The position numbers and the translations under genes are program-made. Positions 46,923-54,975 of a DNA stretch of 64,000 bases are shown piece after piece (position 1 is the first letter of the stretch; each line of letters starts with the position of its first letter). The stretch lies in assembly GCF_002368415.1 (NCBI RefSeq), contig NZ_AP018290.1, forward strand, positions 1,243,470-1,307,469. The letters are read 5' to 3'. The DNA is from Calothrix sp. NIES-4105 (GTDB lineage Bacteria > Cyanobacteriota > Cyanobacteriia > Cyanobacteriales > Nostocaceae). The notes under the pieces were generated by a model. It worked only from the letters and a program-made list of their open reading frames with translations, made no database searches and was not told the DNA's origin.

Positions 46923-47561
46923 ATGTACGTTATTCAAGCAACTTCATTAACTGGTAAAACTGGCTATTTATACGAAGTTAGCAACAAGGGTAAAAGATAT
47001 CTAGATTTTCCTGTAGAGCTTTTCGATGCTAAACAGTATAAATTAAAGGAGCGTGCAGAAGCTGCATTAACCAAATATAAAAACGAAAAAGGCGCCAATA
47101 TAAGAGATATATTTGTTCAGGAGGTTACGAAAAAGGATATAGAACTCGCGCGCGTTGATAGCGGGGAAAATGCTTTACAATCACAGATAGAATATTTGAA
47201 CAAAGAATATTCGATTGACTCCAAAGTATTAAGACCGATGGAGCGTAAACTAGCTTCTACACTCGTAAAGTTAAAACGAGGCGATGAAGTTCGTTATTAT
47301 ATATATATAGATAGGCGTTGGAAGTACGAATTAGTAAAAATTGAAGAAGTAAGAGGGTCTACATTAATCGTTAAAGATAATCAATATAAACGTATTAACG
47401 GAATGCCTGAAATACAAGGCACGTTTAACAAAATTTTACCAGACGATGACGAGATAGCTGGGTATTTTGTTGGGTTAGGCGCCATTAAAGCAGTTTACTG
47501 GGATGATATTAATGTAGATAAAATTATCAGAATTGCAGCAATCTTAAAAGAAAACACTTGA
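46923..47561 (+). CDS. Hypothetical protein, unknown family
   Basis: 212 residues. An N-terminal region (YVIQATSLTGKTGYLYEVSN) and a C-terminal half (RRWKYELVKIEEVRGSTLIV) are beta-strand rich; basic overall, no signal peptide. Not recognised. It is co-directional with the HAD gene (77 bp downstream), between which is an imperfect GTAGGTG...CACCCTAC repeat. Confidence 0.6.
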   Translation: MYVIQATSLTGKTGYLYEVSNKGKRYLDFPVELFDAKQYKLKERAEAALTKYKNEKGANIRDIFVQEVTKKDIELARVDSGENALQSQIEYLNKEYSIDSKVLRPMERKLASTLVKLKRGDEVRYYIYIDRRWKYELVKIEEVRGSTLIVKDNQYKRINGMPEIQGTFNKILPDDDEIAGYFVGLGAIKAVYWDDINVDKIIRIAAILKENT

Positions 47562-47638
47562 ACTGTAGGTGCGGCATAGCCACCCTACGTGATAATGTAA
47601 AGAAAGTTTATATTTTCTTACTTTTCTTTACATAACGT

Positions 47639-48310
47639 ATGCTAGAAGCAATTCTGTTCGACCTAGATGGAACTCTCGTCAATACTGACCCCGTTCATTT
47701 CATCGCTTGGCAGAATATGCTGAGTCGGTATGATATATATATAGATGAAAGCTTTTATCAGAAAAATATCAGCGGCAGATTGAATCCGGAAATACTCGCA
47801 GATATTCTGCCACAGTTATCAACGCAGGAAGCTATAGAATTTGCTGATGAAAAAGAAGCGATGTTTCGAGATATGGCGCCATCTTTAGAGCGTTTACCAG
47901 GACTAACTGAGTTGTTAACTTGGACTCAGACGCATCACATCAAGCGTGCATTAGTCACAAATGCGCCGCACGAAAATGCTTATTTCATGCTAGATATATT
48001 AGAACTAGGCGCCACATTTGAATTAATAGTGTTGGCAGAAGACGAAGAAAAACCAAAACCTGACCCTACTCCGTACAGGGTTGCAGCGCAACGTCTAGGA
48101 GTTAGTATAGAAAACGCTATTGCACTCGAAGACTCACCATCCGGAATTAAATCAGCAGTTGGTGCGGGTATAAAAACTATCGGTATTGCATCAACTCATG
48201 ACCCAGAAAAGTTATGCTCTCTCGGCGCCTTTATGGCAATACCTGATTTTACAGACTTACGCTTATGGACATTTCTAAATCAAACTTCTGGCTGTAAATC
48301 TGTACTATAG
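47639..48310 (+). CDS. HAD-superfamily hydrolase (beta-phosphoglucomutase-like)
   Basis: 223 residues. Motif I LFDLDGTLVNTDPVHF, motif II VTNAPHENA, motif III with K in EDEEKPKPDP and motif IV ALEDSPSGIKSA. The helical cap is of class C1. Either a sugar-phosphate mutase or phosphatase; substrate not certain. Its 3' end overlaps a phoD remnant by 31 bp on the other strand. Confidence 0.9.
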   Translation: MLEAILFDLDGTLVNTDPVHFIAWQNMLSRYDIYIDESFYQKNISGRLNPEILADILPQLSTQEAIEFADEKEAMFRDMAPSLERLPGLTELLTWTQTHHIKRALVTNAPHENAYFMLDILELGATFELIVLAEDEEKPKPDPTPYRVAAQRLGVSIENAIALEDSPSGIKSAVGAGIKTIGIASTHDPEKLCSLGAFMAIPDFTDLRLWTFLNQTSGCKSVL

Positions 48311-48588
48311 AGCTTTTTTCCTTCCAAATTATATAAACCGACCGTCATCACTTTACTATGGGCTGCAATTTTCACCGTTCCAAAAAATTGTAAGCCCTCT
48401 GACGGCGCCTGATGAAGGTTTTATCCCCGGAGAGACGCTTTGAAATTTCACTTCGGGGCCAAACGTATCATCTAATTTATTTGGTCCAAATGTACCGGAG
48501 TTGAGTGGATCTGCTACAAATTCCCAAAAAGGTTTAAAGTTTTTAAATTGGGCTTTGTTTGGGTCATAATAATGTGCTGCTGCATAGT
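48280..48588 (-). pseudogene. 3' remnant of a PhoD-type alkaline phosphatase gene
   Basis: Reverse-strand translation gives VHYAAAHYYDPNKAQFKNFK, EFVADPLNSGTFGPNKLDDT and EVKFQSVSPG, then a frameshift near 48405, then QFFGTVKIAAHSKVMTVGLY and KKLYSTDLQPEV-stop. These match in order the C-terminal region of PhoD-type phosphatases. The N-terminal two thirds, including the metal site, is absent. No start codon. A relic left by deletion; the HAD gene's stop lies inside it. Confidence 0.72.
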
Positions 48589-48695
48589 GGACCACACCGC
48601 AAAAGGAAAGGTGTAGGAGATGTCACACAGTTGATATAGCGGAGTACATGAATATCGTTTAAATTGGATGCATACCTCCAGGAATCGTTCAAATC

Positions 48696-49634
48696 ATGGC
48701 TGTACTGCTTCCTCACCAAGCGCGCGTCCTCATACTGTTTAATCCGTTTGCTGGTCAGGCGTATAATCTTAAGCAAACGCTGGAAAGCGCTGCTGATATT
48801 TGGCGAAGTAAAGGATGGGATGTAGAAGTACGTCCAACTAAGGCGCCTGGTGATGCTACAGTGCAAGCGCGCGCAGCCGCAGAACAAGGATATGATGTTG
48901 TAGTAGCTGCTGGGGGTGATGGTACAGTTAACGAAGTAGTTAATGGATTGGTAGGAACACACGTAGCTTTAGCAGTATTACCAGTTGGGACAGTCAATAT
49001 TTGGGCACGCGAACTCGGTTTGCCAATGGACTTGCATCGTGTTGCTAACGCTTTTCTAACAGCGCAGTTAGAACAAATTGATGTTGGGAAAGCAGGACAA
49101 AGATTTTTTCTGTTAATGGCAGGTGTTGGGTTTGATGGTGCAGTTACAGCAAAAATTAATCCTTTGGAAAAGAAGCGACTAGGTGTATTTGCTTATGTGA
49201 AACAAACATTACAGCTTGCATGGAATTATCAAGGAGTACGTTCATTTATTTGTATTGATGGTACACGAATACGTGGACGTATATTATTAATTGTAATTGG
49301 TAATAGTCAACTTTACGGTGGTATTGTCAAATTGACCGCCGATGCAATAGTAAATGACGGCTTATTAGATGTTTGCGTTATTAAAGGACGCAGCATGTTA
49401 GTAGCGCCGTTACGATTATTATCGGTATTTACACGTCGTTATAACCGTGACCCTAAAGTAGTATATTACCGCGCGCGGCAAGTTCAGATTAAAGGTAAAA
49501 AATTATTACCTGTACAAGTAGATGGAGATTATTTAGGAACAACACCAATGAATTTTGAAGTAGTACCTCAAGGTTTATGGGTATTAGTTCCAAAAAGTGT
49601 TGATAAGTCACTGTGGAAAGATGGCAACCCATGA
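48696..49634 (+). CDS. YegS/BmrU-family lipid kinase
   Basis: 312 residues. NAD-kinase-like diacylglycerol kinase fold: ILFNPFAGQAYNLKQTLE, the GGDGT motif in VVAAGGDGTVNEVVNGL, and VLPVGTVNIWARELG. Phosphorylates diacylglycerol or a related lipid. In cyanobacteria it probably takes part in membrane lipid turnover. Rightward, single-gene unit. Confidence 0.9.
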   Translation: MAVLLPHQARVLILFNPFAGQAYNLKQTLESAADIWRSKGWDVEVRPTKAPGDATVQARAAAEQGYDVVVAAGGDGTVNEVVNGLVGTHVALAVLPVGTVNIWARELGLPMDLHRVANAFLTAQLEQIDVGKAGQRFFLLMAGVGFDGAVTAKINPLEKKRLGVFAYVKQTLQLAWNYQGVRSFICIDGTRIRGRILLIVIGNSQLYGGIVKLTADAIVNDGLLDVCVIKGRSMLVAPLRLLSVFTRRYNRDPKVVYYRARQVQIKGKKLLPVQVDGDYLGTTPMNFEVVPQGLWVLVPKSVDKSLWKDGNP

Positions 49635-49801
49635 TCAACGGCTGTAATGAATGAGTTATTAGTATAAACAGTTGCAGTATATAATCAAAATGTCTGCTTA
49701 ATCGACCAAATTGCTATGCAAATTATAATCGGAATTATTGAATAGCACCATCCACAATTTTAATAATTACATAATATGTAATATACATAGGCGCCAAAAA
49801 G

Positions 49802-50923
49802 ATGGGAAAAGACAAAAAGGTAACGAAACAAGAAGAACCAAAATTGACAGATATTGAAAACCGTCTATCGCAATTATTAACTAAAAGTCGAGCAGACTGG
49901 ACGGAGATGGCGAAGTTGACGCTCAATGTACAGCAGGAAAAACTTTACAGGCAAGGAGGTTTTTCTTCGTTTTCTGCCTGGGTGCGTCAGTTAGCTGTAA
50001 CTAATGACCGTGAACCTTCATTATTATGGCGATTTATCAAAGCTGCTAAATATTTTTTAAAATTAACAGGATACGAAGATTTAGAGCAAGTCCACCAAGC
50101 CGCGCGAATACCACCCGAAGCTTTAGAAAAACTTGAAAAACTCCAACGTCAGGCGCCAACTCCAGTATTTGAGACTTTGAAGAAGCGAGTTTTTTCAGGA
50201 GATGTAACGGTTGCTGAGTGTCGGCGTATAGAAAAAGATTATAGACCACCAATTACAGAAGCACGCACAAATCGCGGGCGCCCCCATAAAGGACAAGAAG
50301 GAAAAATTGAATATTTGGGACATTGGAAAGGAGCAGCATTCGATACATTTATTGAACAAACACAAGGAGAAGTTGAAAAGCGTGCGATACCAGCAAGCAG
50401 TCGGTTTACGAGTCGTCAAATTGCATCTACAATAAAACGTGCGCTTAAAGAAGATTGCGCTTGGATGCAAAACTATACAAATATTAAACATTCCCCAAGA
50501 CATTGGGCAACACACCAAGAAGTACTTATTACATCTAAAATTTTGCGTTTAGATTTAGTTGGTGTTGCTCGTTGGAATTTTAAACAGCCGAAAGACTTAT
50601 TTGCTGTCAAAATTATCAGTTGTATGGATGATTTGGAATTTTTTGGAAAATGGGAAGATTATTCTCAATATTGTAATTATCTTTGTTTCGCAAGTCCACT
50701 TGACGACACTGAGTTATTAGAAGCACTTCGAGAAACAGCATCGCAGTTTGACTTTATTGGTATCTTAGGTGTAGATTTTTCTGCAAAGCTTAATGACTCA
50801 ATCGCATATCCGATCAAAGTAATTCGTTACTCAAGGCGCCTGGTTGGCAGCGAAATAAACTCTGTATACGAAACCTTATACGAACAAGCGCTCGGATGGT
50901 CAGAAGTTGAAATTGAATCATAG
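49802..50923 (+). CDS. Protein with C-terminal MmcB/PDDEXK-like domain, unknown role
   Basis: 373 residues. The N-terminal half has no family I recognise, but carries a basic AT-hook-like patch (RTNRGRPHKGQEGK). The C-terminal part, RLDLVGVARWNFKQPKDLFA, then FGKWEDYSQYCNYLCFASP, resembles MmcB-type PDDEXK proteins (D...ExK then KWxDY). The catalytic ExK is replaced by AVK (LFAVKII), so nuclease activity may be lost. DNA-binding role is inferred from the basic patch. Confidence 0.6.
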   Translation: MGKDKKVTKQEEPKLTDIENRLSQLLTKSRADWTEMAKLTLNVQQEKLYRQGGFSSFSAWVRQLAVTNDREPSLLWRFIKAAKYFLKLTGYEDLEQVHQAARIPPEALEKLEKLQRQAPTPVFETLKKRVFSGDVTVAECRRIEKDYRPPITEARTNRGRPHKGQEGKIEYLGHWKGAAFDTFIEQTQGEVEKRAIPASSRFTSRQIASTIKRALKEDCAWMQNYTNIKHSPRHWATHQEVLITSKILRLDLVGVARWNFKQPKDLFAVKIISCMDDLEFFGKWEDYSQYCNYLCFASPLDDTELLEALRETASQFDFIGILGVDFSAKLNDSIAYPIKVIRYSRRLVGSEINSVYETLYEQALGWSEVEIES

Positions 50924-50925
50924 AA

Positions 50926-51007
50926 TCGTAGGTTGGGTTCCGGCTTTGCGTAACCCAACATTGCAATTAAATGTTGGTGTTGGGTTCCGTTCCTCCACCA
51001 ACCTACG
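50926..51007. repeat. GTTGGGTT dispersed repeat (copy 4, long form)
   Basis: CGTAGGTTGGGTTCCGGCTT then AACCCAACATTG, then GTTGGGTTCCGTTCCTCCAC and CAACCTACG. Two nested inverted units, nearly identical to 5118-5149. Confidence 0.75.
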
Positions 51008-51011
51008 CTCT

Positions 51012-51305
51012 TTAAGCTCCATCCAAAGGTTTATCTACAATGGCGCCCTCGCTAAAAGCAGTTTCCTTGCCTCGTTTAGCAAGAATTTCACTCCATATTT
51101 GGTCTGAAGTAACACCTCTCTTATCAGCAAGGTATTTTACCCGTTGTTTTATATCGGGCACCCGTTCATTGAGCTTTTCGGATAATAAGCTTTGTGCTTG
51201 CTGAACTCTGGTGCGACTACTCAATTCCGCATCAATATCAAGCAAGTCATCATAGAATTCCCCTAAAGCAGGAATTTGTAAGCGCTCTTCTCGCCGCTGA
51301 TTCAT
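51012..51305 (-). CDS. Small paralogous protein A flanking DAHP synthase
   Basis: 97 residues: MNQRREERLQIPALGEFYDD, then coiled helices and a KYLADKRGVTSDQIWSEILA segment. A close paralog (about 60 percent identical by eye) is encoded at 52735-53037. Both are on the minus strand on either side of the aroF-type gene. The middle segment (YLADKRGVT) looks DNA- or RNA-binding-like, but I cannot name a family. Confidence 0.75.
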   Translation of the reverse strand: MNQRREERLQIPALGEFYDDLLDIDAELSSRTRVQQAQSLLSEKLNERVPDIKQRVKYLADKRGVTSDQIWSEILAKRGKETAFSEGAIVDKPLDGA

Positions 51306-51441
51306 TAGTAAACGTAAATGTAACGCCTTTTCTATTGAATCAAAAATGTGACAAATTAGAATCAGTACTCACTTATCTGATTACTTTAGTCATAAATGAA
51401 TCAAATTCAATCTATATACGACTATAATTTGAATTGATTTT

Positions 51442-52497
51442 TTACTTCAGCTTATTATAGGCGCCTAAAATGATTTTTTCTGTTTCGTACCAATTTATAC
51501 ATTGGTCTGTCACAGAAACACCATATTTTAATTCTTCCAAGTTATTGGGAATTGGTTGATTACCTTCAGACAAATTTGATTCTAACATCATCCCAACGAT
51601 AGAGTTATTACCATCTACTATTTGTTGAATTACATTTTCAAAGACAGTAGCTTGTAGTTTATAATCTTTATTAGAATTGCCATGACTACAGTCAATCACA
51701 ATAGAAGGCGAAACAGAAGCGGACTTTAGCTTTGCCTCGACTTGCGCGATATTAACTGCATCATAGTTAGGCAGTCCGTTTCCACCCCGTAGGATAATAT
51801 GTCCGTGGGTATTTCCTTTCGTTTTAAATACGCTTACCTGTCCTTGTTGATTAATTCCTAAAAAATTATGAGGACTTTTAGCTGCTTGCATAGCATTTAA
51901 CGCTACCTGAATATTCCCATCTGTGCCATTTTTAAAACCTACTGGCATCGAAAGTCCACTTGCTAATTCTCGATGAGTTTGTGACTCTGTAGTACGGGCG
52001 CCAATTGCAGCCCATGCTACAAGTTCACTAATATATTGAGGCACTATAGGGTCAAGAGCTTCTGTACCAGATGGTAATCCTAGTTCTGCAATTTTAACCA
52101 GTAAAGAGCGCGCGATTAATAAACCTTTTTCAATGTGGAAAGAATCATCCATATCTGGGTCATTGATTAATCCTTTCCATCCAACAGTTGTACGAGGTTT
52201 CTCAAAATAAACTCGCATTATTAGCAAAAGTTTATCTTGCACTTTTTCGCTAAGATGCTTTAATCTTTCTGAATATTCAATAGCAGCTTCAGTATCGTGA
52301 ATTGAACATGGCCCGACTACTATAAATTTTCTTCTATCTTGAAAGTCTAATATCTGCTTAATTTCTTGTCTAAATTTTAAAATATTTTGTTCGGCTGATT
52401 TTGTTAAAGGTACTTTAGCTTTTAGCTCATCAGGTGTTAATAAAATATGAGAGCTTGCAATATTAGTGTTAATTAAATTGTCATGCATATTTGACAT
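51442..52497 (-). CDS. aroF: 3-Deoxy-7-phosphoheptulonate synthase (DAHP synthase, class I)
   Basis: 351 residues, TIM barrel. Motifs KFIVVGPCSIHD, RVYFEKPRTTVGWKGL, WAAIGARTTESQTHRELASG and IVIDCSHGNSNKD are those of AroF/G/H-type DAHP synthase, which joins PEP and erythrose-4-phosphate as the first step of the shikimate pathway. It is not the type II plant-like enzyme. The gene stands between two paralogous small genes that may regulate or simply flank it. Feedback amino acid not predictable. Confidence 0.95.
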   Translation of the reverse strand: MSNMHDNLINTNIASSHILLTPDELKAKVPLTKSAEQNILKFRQEIKQILDFQDRRKFIVVGPCSIHDTEAAIEYSERLKHLSEKVQDKLLLIMRVYFEKPRTTVGWKGLINDPDMDDSFHIEKGLLIARSLLVKIAELGLPSGTEALDPIVPQYISELVAWAAIGARTTESQTHRELASGLSMPVGFKNGTDGNIQVALNAMQAAKSPHNFLGINQQGQVSVFKTKGNTHGHIILRGGNGLPNYDAVNIAQVEAKLKSASVSPSIVIDCSHGNSNKDYKLQATVFENVIQQIVDGNNSIVGMMLESNLSEGNQPIPNNLEELKYGVSVTDQCINWYETEKIILGAYNKLK

Positions 52498-52734
52498 TTC
52501 CTTGAATGAACTTGGAATGGTGTGAGCGGGCTAGGGTATTTTTCGTTCTGATTATAAATTGTTTTAGTATCACACACCCAATCAAATACAAGGTAGAGCC
52601 AAAAAAAATATGCAATCGTGAGTTAGAAGTATAGAAATCCGAATCTATATTAAGAAAATGTTACAATTAGAACAAAAATATATCTAACTGTAACATTAAT
52701 TAATAATGAGTTCGATGTGATAAAAAAAGGCTAT

Positions 52735-53037
52735 TTATCCTTCTTCTCCAGGTTTATACTGAATGGCACCTTCAGTAAAAGCAGTAACTTTACCTCGCTT
52801 TGCAAGAATTTCACCCCACATTTGATTAAAGGTAATACCCCTCTTATCGGCGAGGTATTGAACTCTATCTTTAATACCTAACATCCGCTCCTGAAGTCTT
52901 TCGGATATTAAACTTTGCGCTTGCTGAACCTTAGTGCGGTTACTGAGTTCAGCATCAATATCTAGTAAATCATCGTAATATTCCCCCAAAGCAGGAATTT
53001 GTAGCCGTTCTAAACGGTCTTCCCGTCGTTGATTCAT
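52735..53037 (-). CDS. Small paralogous protein B flanking DAHP synthase
   Basis: 100 residues from the ATG at 53037; four upstream residues from 53049 are dispensable. Shares with the gene at 51012 the start NQRRED, the segment IPALGEYYDDLLDIDAELSN, QQAQSLISERL and the C-terminal ILAKRGKVTAFTEGAI. Three added residues (LER) near the N-terminus distinguish it. Strong conservation of both copies suggests selection. Confidence 0.75.
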   Translation of the reverse strand: MNQRREDRLERLQIPALGEYYDDLLDIDAELSNRTKVQQAQSLISERLQERMLGIKDRVQYLADKRGITFNQMWGEILAKRGKVTAFTEGAIQYKPGEEG

Positions 53038-53190
53038 CGATGTACACAATGGTGACTTTTTTACTATTCAAGCAAAGAACGGGATAAGTCTAGATAGTAA
53101 TATTTTTTACATCAATATTGATTCAACTAAATTTCATCAAAAATTCATTAATGACTCGTTTGTGATTATTATAGAAGATGTAGCCAAACG

Positions 53191-53268
53191 ACTGCATTAA
53201 GGTGTCCAGCCAAGCAATGCAGTCGCGAGGCTACCCTTTCCACGTTATGAAAAGGTTGTTTATATATC
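53191..53268 (+). promoter_or_regulatory. Predicted pseudoknot leader RNA (copy 1)
   Basis: ACTGCATT (53191-53198) pairs with AATGCAGT (53216-53223), an 8-bp helix; the enclosed loop contains AGCC (53208-53211), complementary to GGCT (53229-53232) just outside, giving an H-type pseudoknot. Next, CCTTT/AAAGG (53235-53239, 53251-53255) encloses CACGTTAT, hiding a purine-rich ribosome site. The start codon at 53269 follows. The same geometry precedes 54462. Not matched to a named family by me. Confidence 0.62.
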
Positions 53269-53511
53269 ATGACCAAATTTGAATTGATTTACAACTGTGT
53301 CCATAAGTACGACGAGCAGACGATTTGTAACAGTAACATTATCCGTCGTGCCGTTAGTTCAAACCACGCCGAAAGTTTAATCGAAGGCGCCAGTATGAAC
53401 GCAGTAGTCGCAGTTGCCTCACCTCTAGCTTGCCCCATTCAATTATCGAGCGAAATTAGCGCTTATGTAGAGAAAATGGGCTATTACCTGGGAGGAGGCG
53501 CCGACACTTAA
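53269..53511 (+). CDS. Small protein downstream of the leader RNA
   Basis: 80 residues. Starts MTKFELIYNCVHKYDEQTIC; the C-terminal part (AYVEKMGYYLGGGADT) is glycine-ended. No signal peptide or membrane helix. Family not recognised. Codon use and frame are uninterrupted, and a hairpin follows the stop, so it is likely a real gene under control of the upstream RNA structure. Confidence 0.62.
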   Translation: MTKFELIYNCVHKYDEQTICNSNIIRRAVSSNHAESLIEGASMNAVVAVASPLACPIQLSSEISAYVEKMGYYLGGGADT

Positions 53512-53562
53512 CAAATCTTAACCATTCAGTTACATAAAAACAATTTTCCCATCACGTAAACA

Positions 53563-53613
53563 CGCCCTTAGTTACAGCACTAAGATATTCATCTTATACT
53601 GTAGCCAAGGGCG
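53563..53613. terminator. Bidirectional hairpin between two convergent genes
   Basis: Stem CGCCCTT / AAGGGCG plus adjacent AAAC/GTTT, with a 37-nt loop. It lies after the gene ending at 53511 and overlaps the last codons of the convergent gene. Confidence 0.55.
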
Positions 53614-54115
53614 GTTTCTTTAGCTGTAAATTAGTTATATTTTCCGGTGCATTTGGATGTTTCTTTAGCAGATTCGCAATCACTGAATTTTGAGCTATAT
53701 TTACGCGTTTAGCAATCTCTTCGATAATAGACGGCGCCGTAGTCTTTGATTCAACAAGATGTAAAATAATATCACGATTTTCAGTTCTAAGGGCAATATT
53801 TTGTAATTCCAATGACAGTAATTTATTATACCTAAAAATTGAATTATGAGATTGAATAAACCAATTAGTTACAAGTAAAGGGTCTTCAAGTATAAGCAAA
53901 GGCATAACAGGGTTGTCAAAGACAATATCAGCCATATTCGGCTCTTTTGTAAATAAATATTCAAGTAACTCCAGAGAAGTATTCGGATTACTACCAATAG
54001 CTTCGATTATCTGACGTTTATAACCACGAACCTTGTGTTCATCATAAATTTGATAAAGTTCATCAGGATGAGTGCAAGGGTCAGTTGCCTTTTCAAGAAT
54101 ATCTTCAATATACAT
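53594..54115 (-). CDS. Hypothetical alpha-helical repeat protein (LRV-like)
   Basis: 173 residues from the ATG at 54115 (TTG at 54130 less likely). Contains short repeats of the form NPxxSLELLEYL, NPVMPLLILEDP and HPNAPENITNL, like leucine-rich-repeat-variant (LRV) proteins of cyanobacteria. Likely a protein-interaction scaffold. Function unknown. Confidence 0.6.
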   Translation of the reverse strand: MYIEDILEKATDPCTHPDELYQIYDEHKVRGYKRQIIEAIGSNPNTSLELLEYLFTKEPNMADIVFDNPVMPLLILEDPLLVTNWFIQSHNSIFRYNKLLSLELQNIALRTENRDIILHLVESKTTAPSIIEEIAKRVNIAQNSVIANLLKKHPNAPENITNLQLKKPPLATV

Positions 54116-54391
54116 AAATATATAATTCAAAACTACTACTTTGCTGCTAACATTAAAATAACCAATATTATCAAAATATCAAAAATACAAAAAAATATCT
54201 ATAACTAAACATGTAAGGTAAATTACTATCAAACATGCATGTAGGGGCAGGAACGAGACTCAACATTTTCAGTTATAGAGTCAAGTCTTCCAAAGCTTGA
54301 GAATTATAATCAAAATATAATCATAATTAAGATAAATTTGCTTTACATACGATTCAAAAGCGATTAAGATTTAAATTATTAAGTCAAGCGC

Positions 54392-54461
54392 CTGCATTAA
54401 GGTGTCCAGCCAAGTAAATGTGGTCGTAGGCTAACAACCTTCACGTTATATAGGAAAAATC
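54392..54461 (+). promoter_or_regulatory. Predicted pseudoknot leader RNA (copy 2)
   Basis: CTGCATT (54392-54398) pairs with AATGTGG (54417-54423) using two G-U pairs in place of the Watson-Crick pairs of copy 1; AGCC (54408-54411) pairs with GGCT (54429-54432), same spacing as copy 1. CACGTTAT sits in the loop of a short CCT/AGG hairpin just before the ATG at 54462. The loop sequence AAGGTGTCCAGCCAAG is identical in both copies. Confidence 0.62.
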
Positions 54462-54920
54462 ATGGCAAACGCGCAACCAGAAGACATAAATGTCAAATTA
54501 GAAGACATGGATGAGCGTCTAGAGCAGTTAGGAGACGAAATAGACTTAATACGTACTATCCAGAATGCCAACCGCAGAGAGACACGAGCAAACTCTCAAA
54601 CAATAGCGCGAGTCGAGCGAACTGTATCAGAACTAGTTGATATCGCGCGCTTACACCAGCAAGCATTAAAAATTAATCAACAAAATATAGTAAGAGTGGA
54701 GGGAACTGTATCAGAGCTTGTTGATATCGCGCGTTTACACCAGCAAGCATTAGTCAGTAATCAACAAAATACAGCACGAGTGGAGGGAACTGTATCAGAG
54801 CTTGTTGATATCGCGCGTTTACACCAGCAAGCATTAAAACTTAATCAACAAAACATAGACCGTATATGGCAATATCTCGAAAGTCAAATTAGAACAAACG
54901 GCAATGGTAACGCGGCATAA
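54462..54920 (+). CDS. Coiled-coil protein with three 28-residue repeats
   Basis: 152 residues. Three tandem copies of a 28-residue unit, core RVEGTVSELVDIARLHQQAL, at about residues 50-133, i.e. four heptads each; in DNA this is an 84-bp tandem repeat. The repeats differ at a few positions only (KIN, VSN, KLN), consistent with recent expansion. The protein should form a long parallel coiled coil. No catalytic motif. Preceded by the same leader RNA as 53269. Confidence 0.75.
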   Translation: MANAQPEDINVKLEDMDERLEQLGDEIDLIRTIQNANRRETRANSQTIARVERTVSELVDIARLHQQALKINQQNIVRVEGTVSELVDIARLHQQALVSNQQNTARVEGTVSELVDIARLHQQALKLNQQNIDRIWQYLESQIRTNGNGNAA

Positions 54921-54935
54921 AATTTAGGTGAGATA

Positions 54936-54962
54936 TTGGGTTGGGTTATCACCCAACCTACA
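54936..54962. repeat. GTTGGGTT dispersed repeat (copy 5, short)
   Basis: TTGGGTTGGGTTATCA followed by CCCAACCTACA; lies between the coiled-coil gene and the dienelactone hydrolase start. Confidence 0.65.
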
Positions 54963-54975
54963 CGGAGAAAAAGCG

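Noticed and set aside
48564-48962. 132-codon leftward frame over the lipid kinase start
   Set aside because: Shadow of the lipid kinase and phoD relic, with odd composition and no family.
53191-53268. Glutamine, cobalamin or preQ1 riboswitch
   Set aside because: The conserved core sequences I know for these classes are absent; only a pseudoknot shape is shared.
54600-54860. CRISPR-like array from the regularly repeated 84-bp units
   Set aside because: Units are contiguous, in frame and coding; no spacers.
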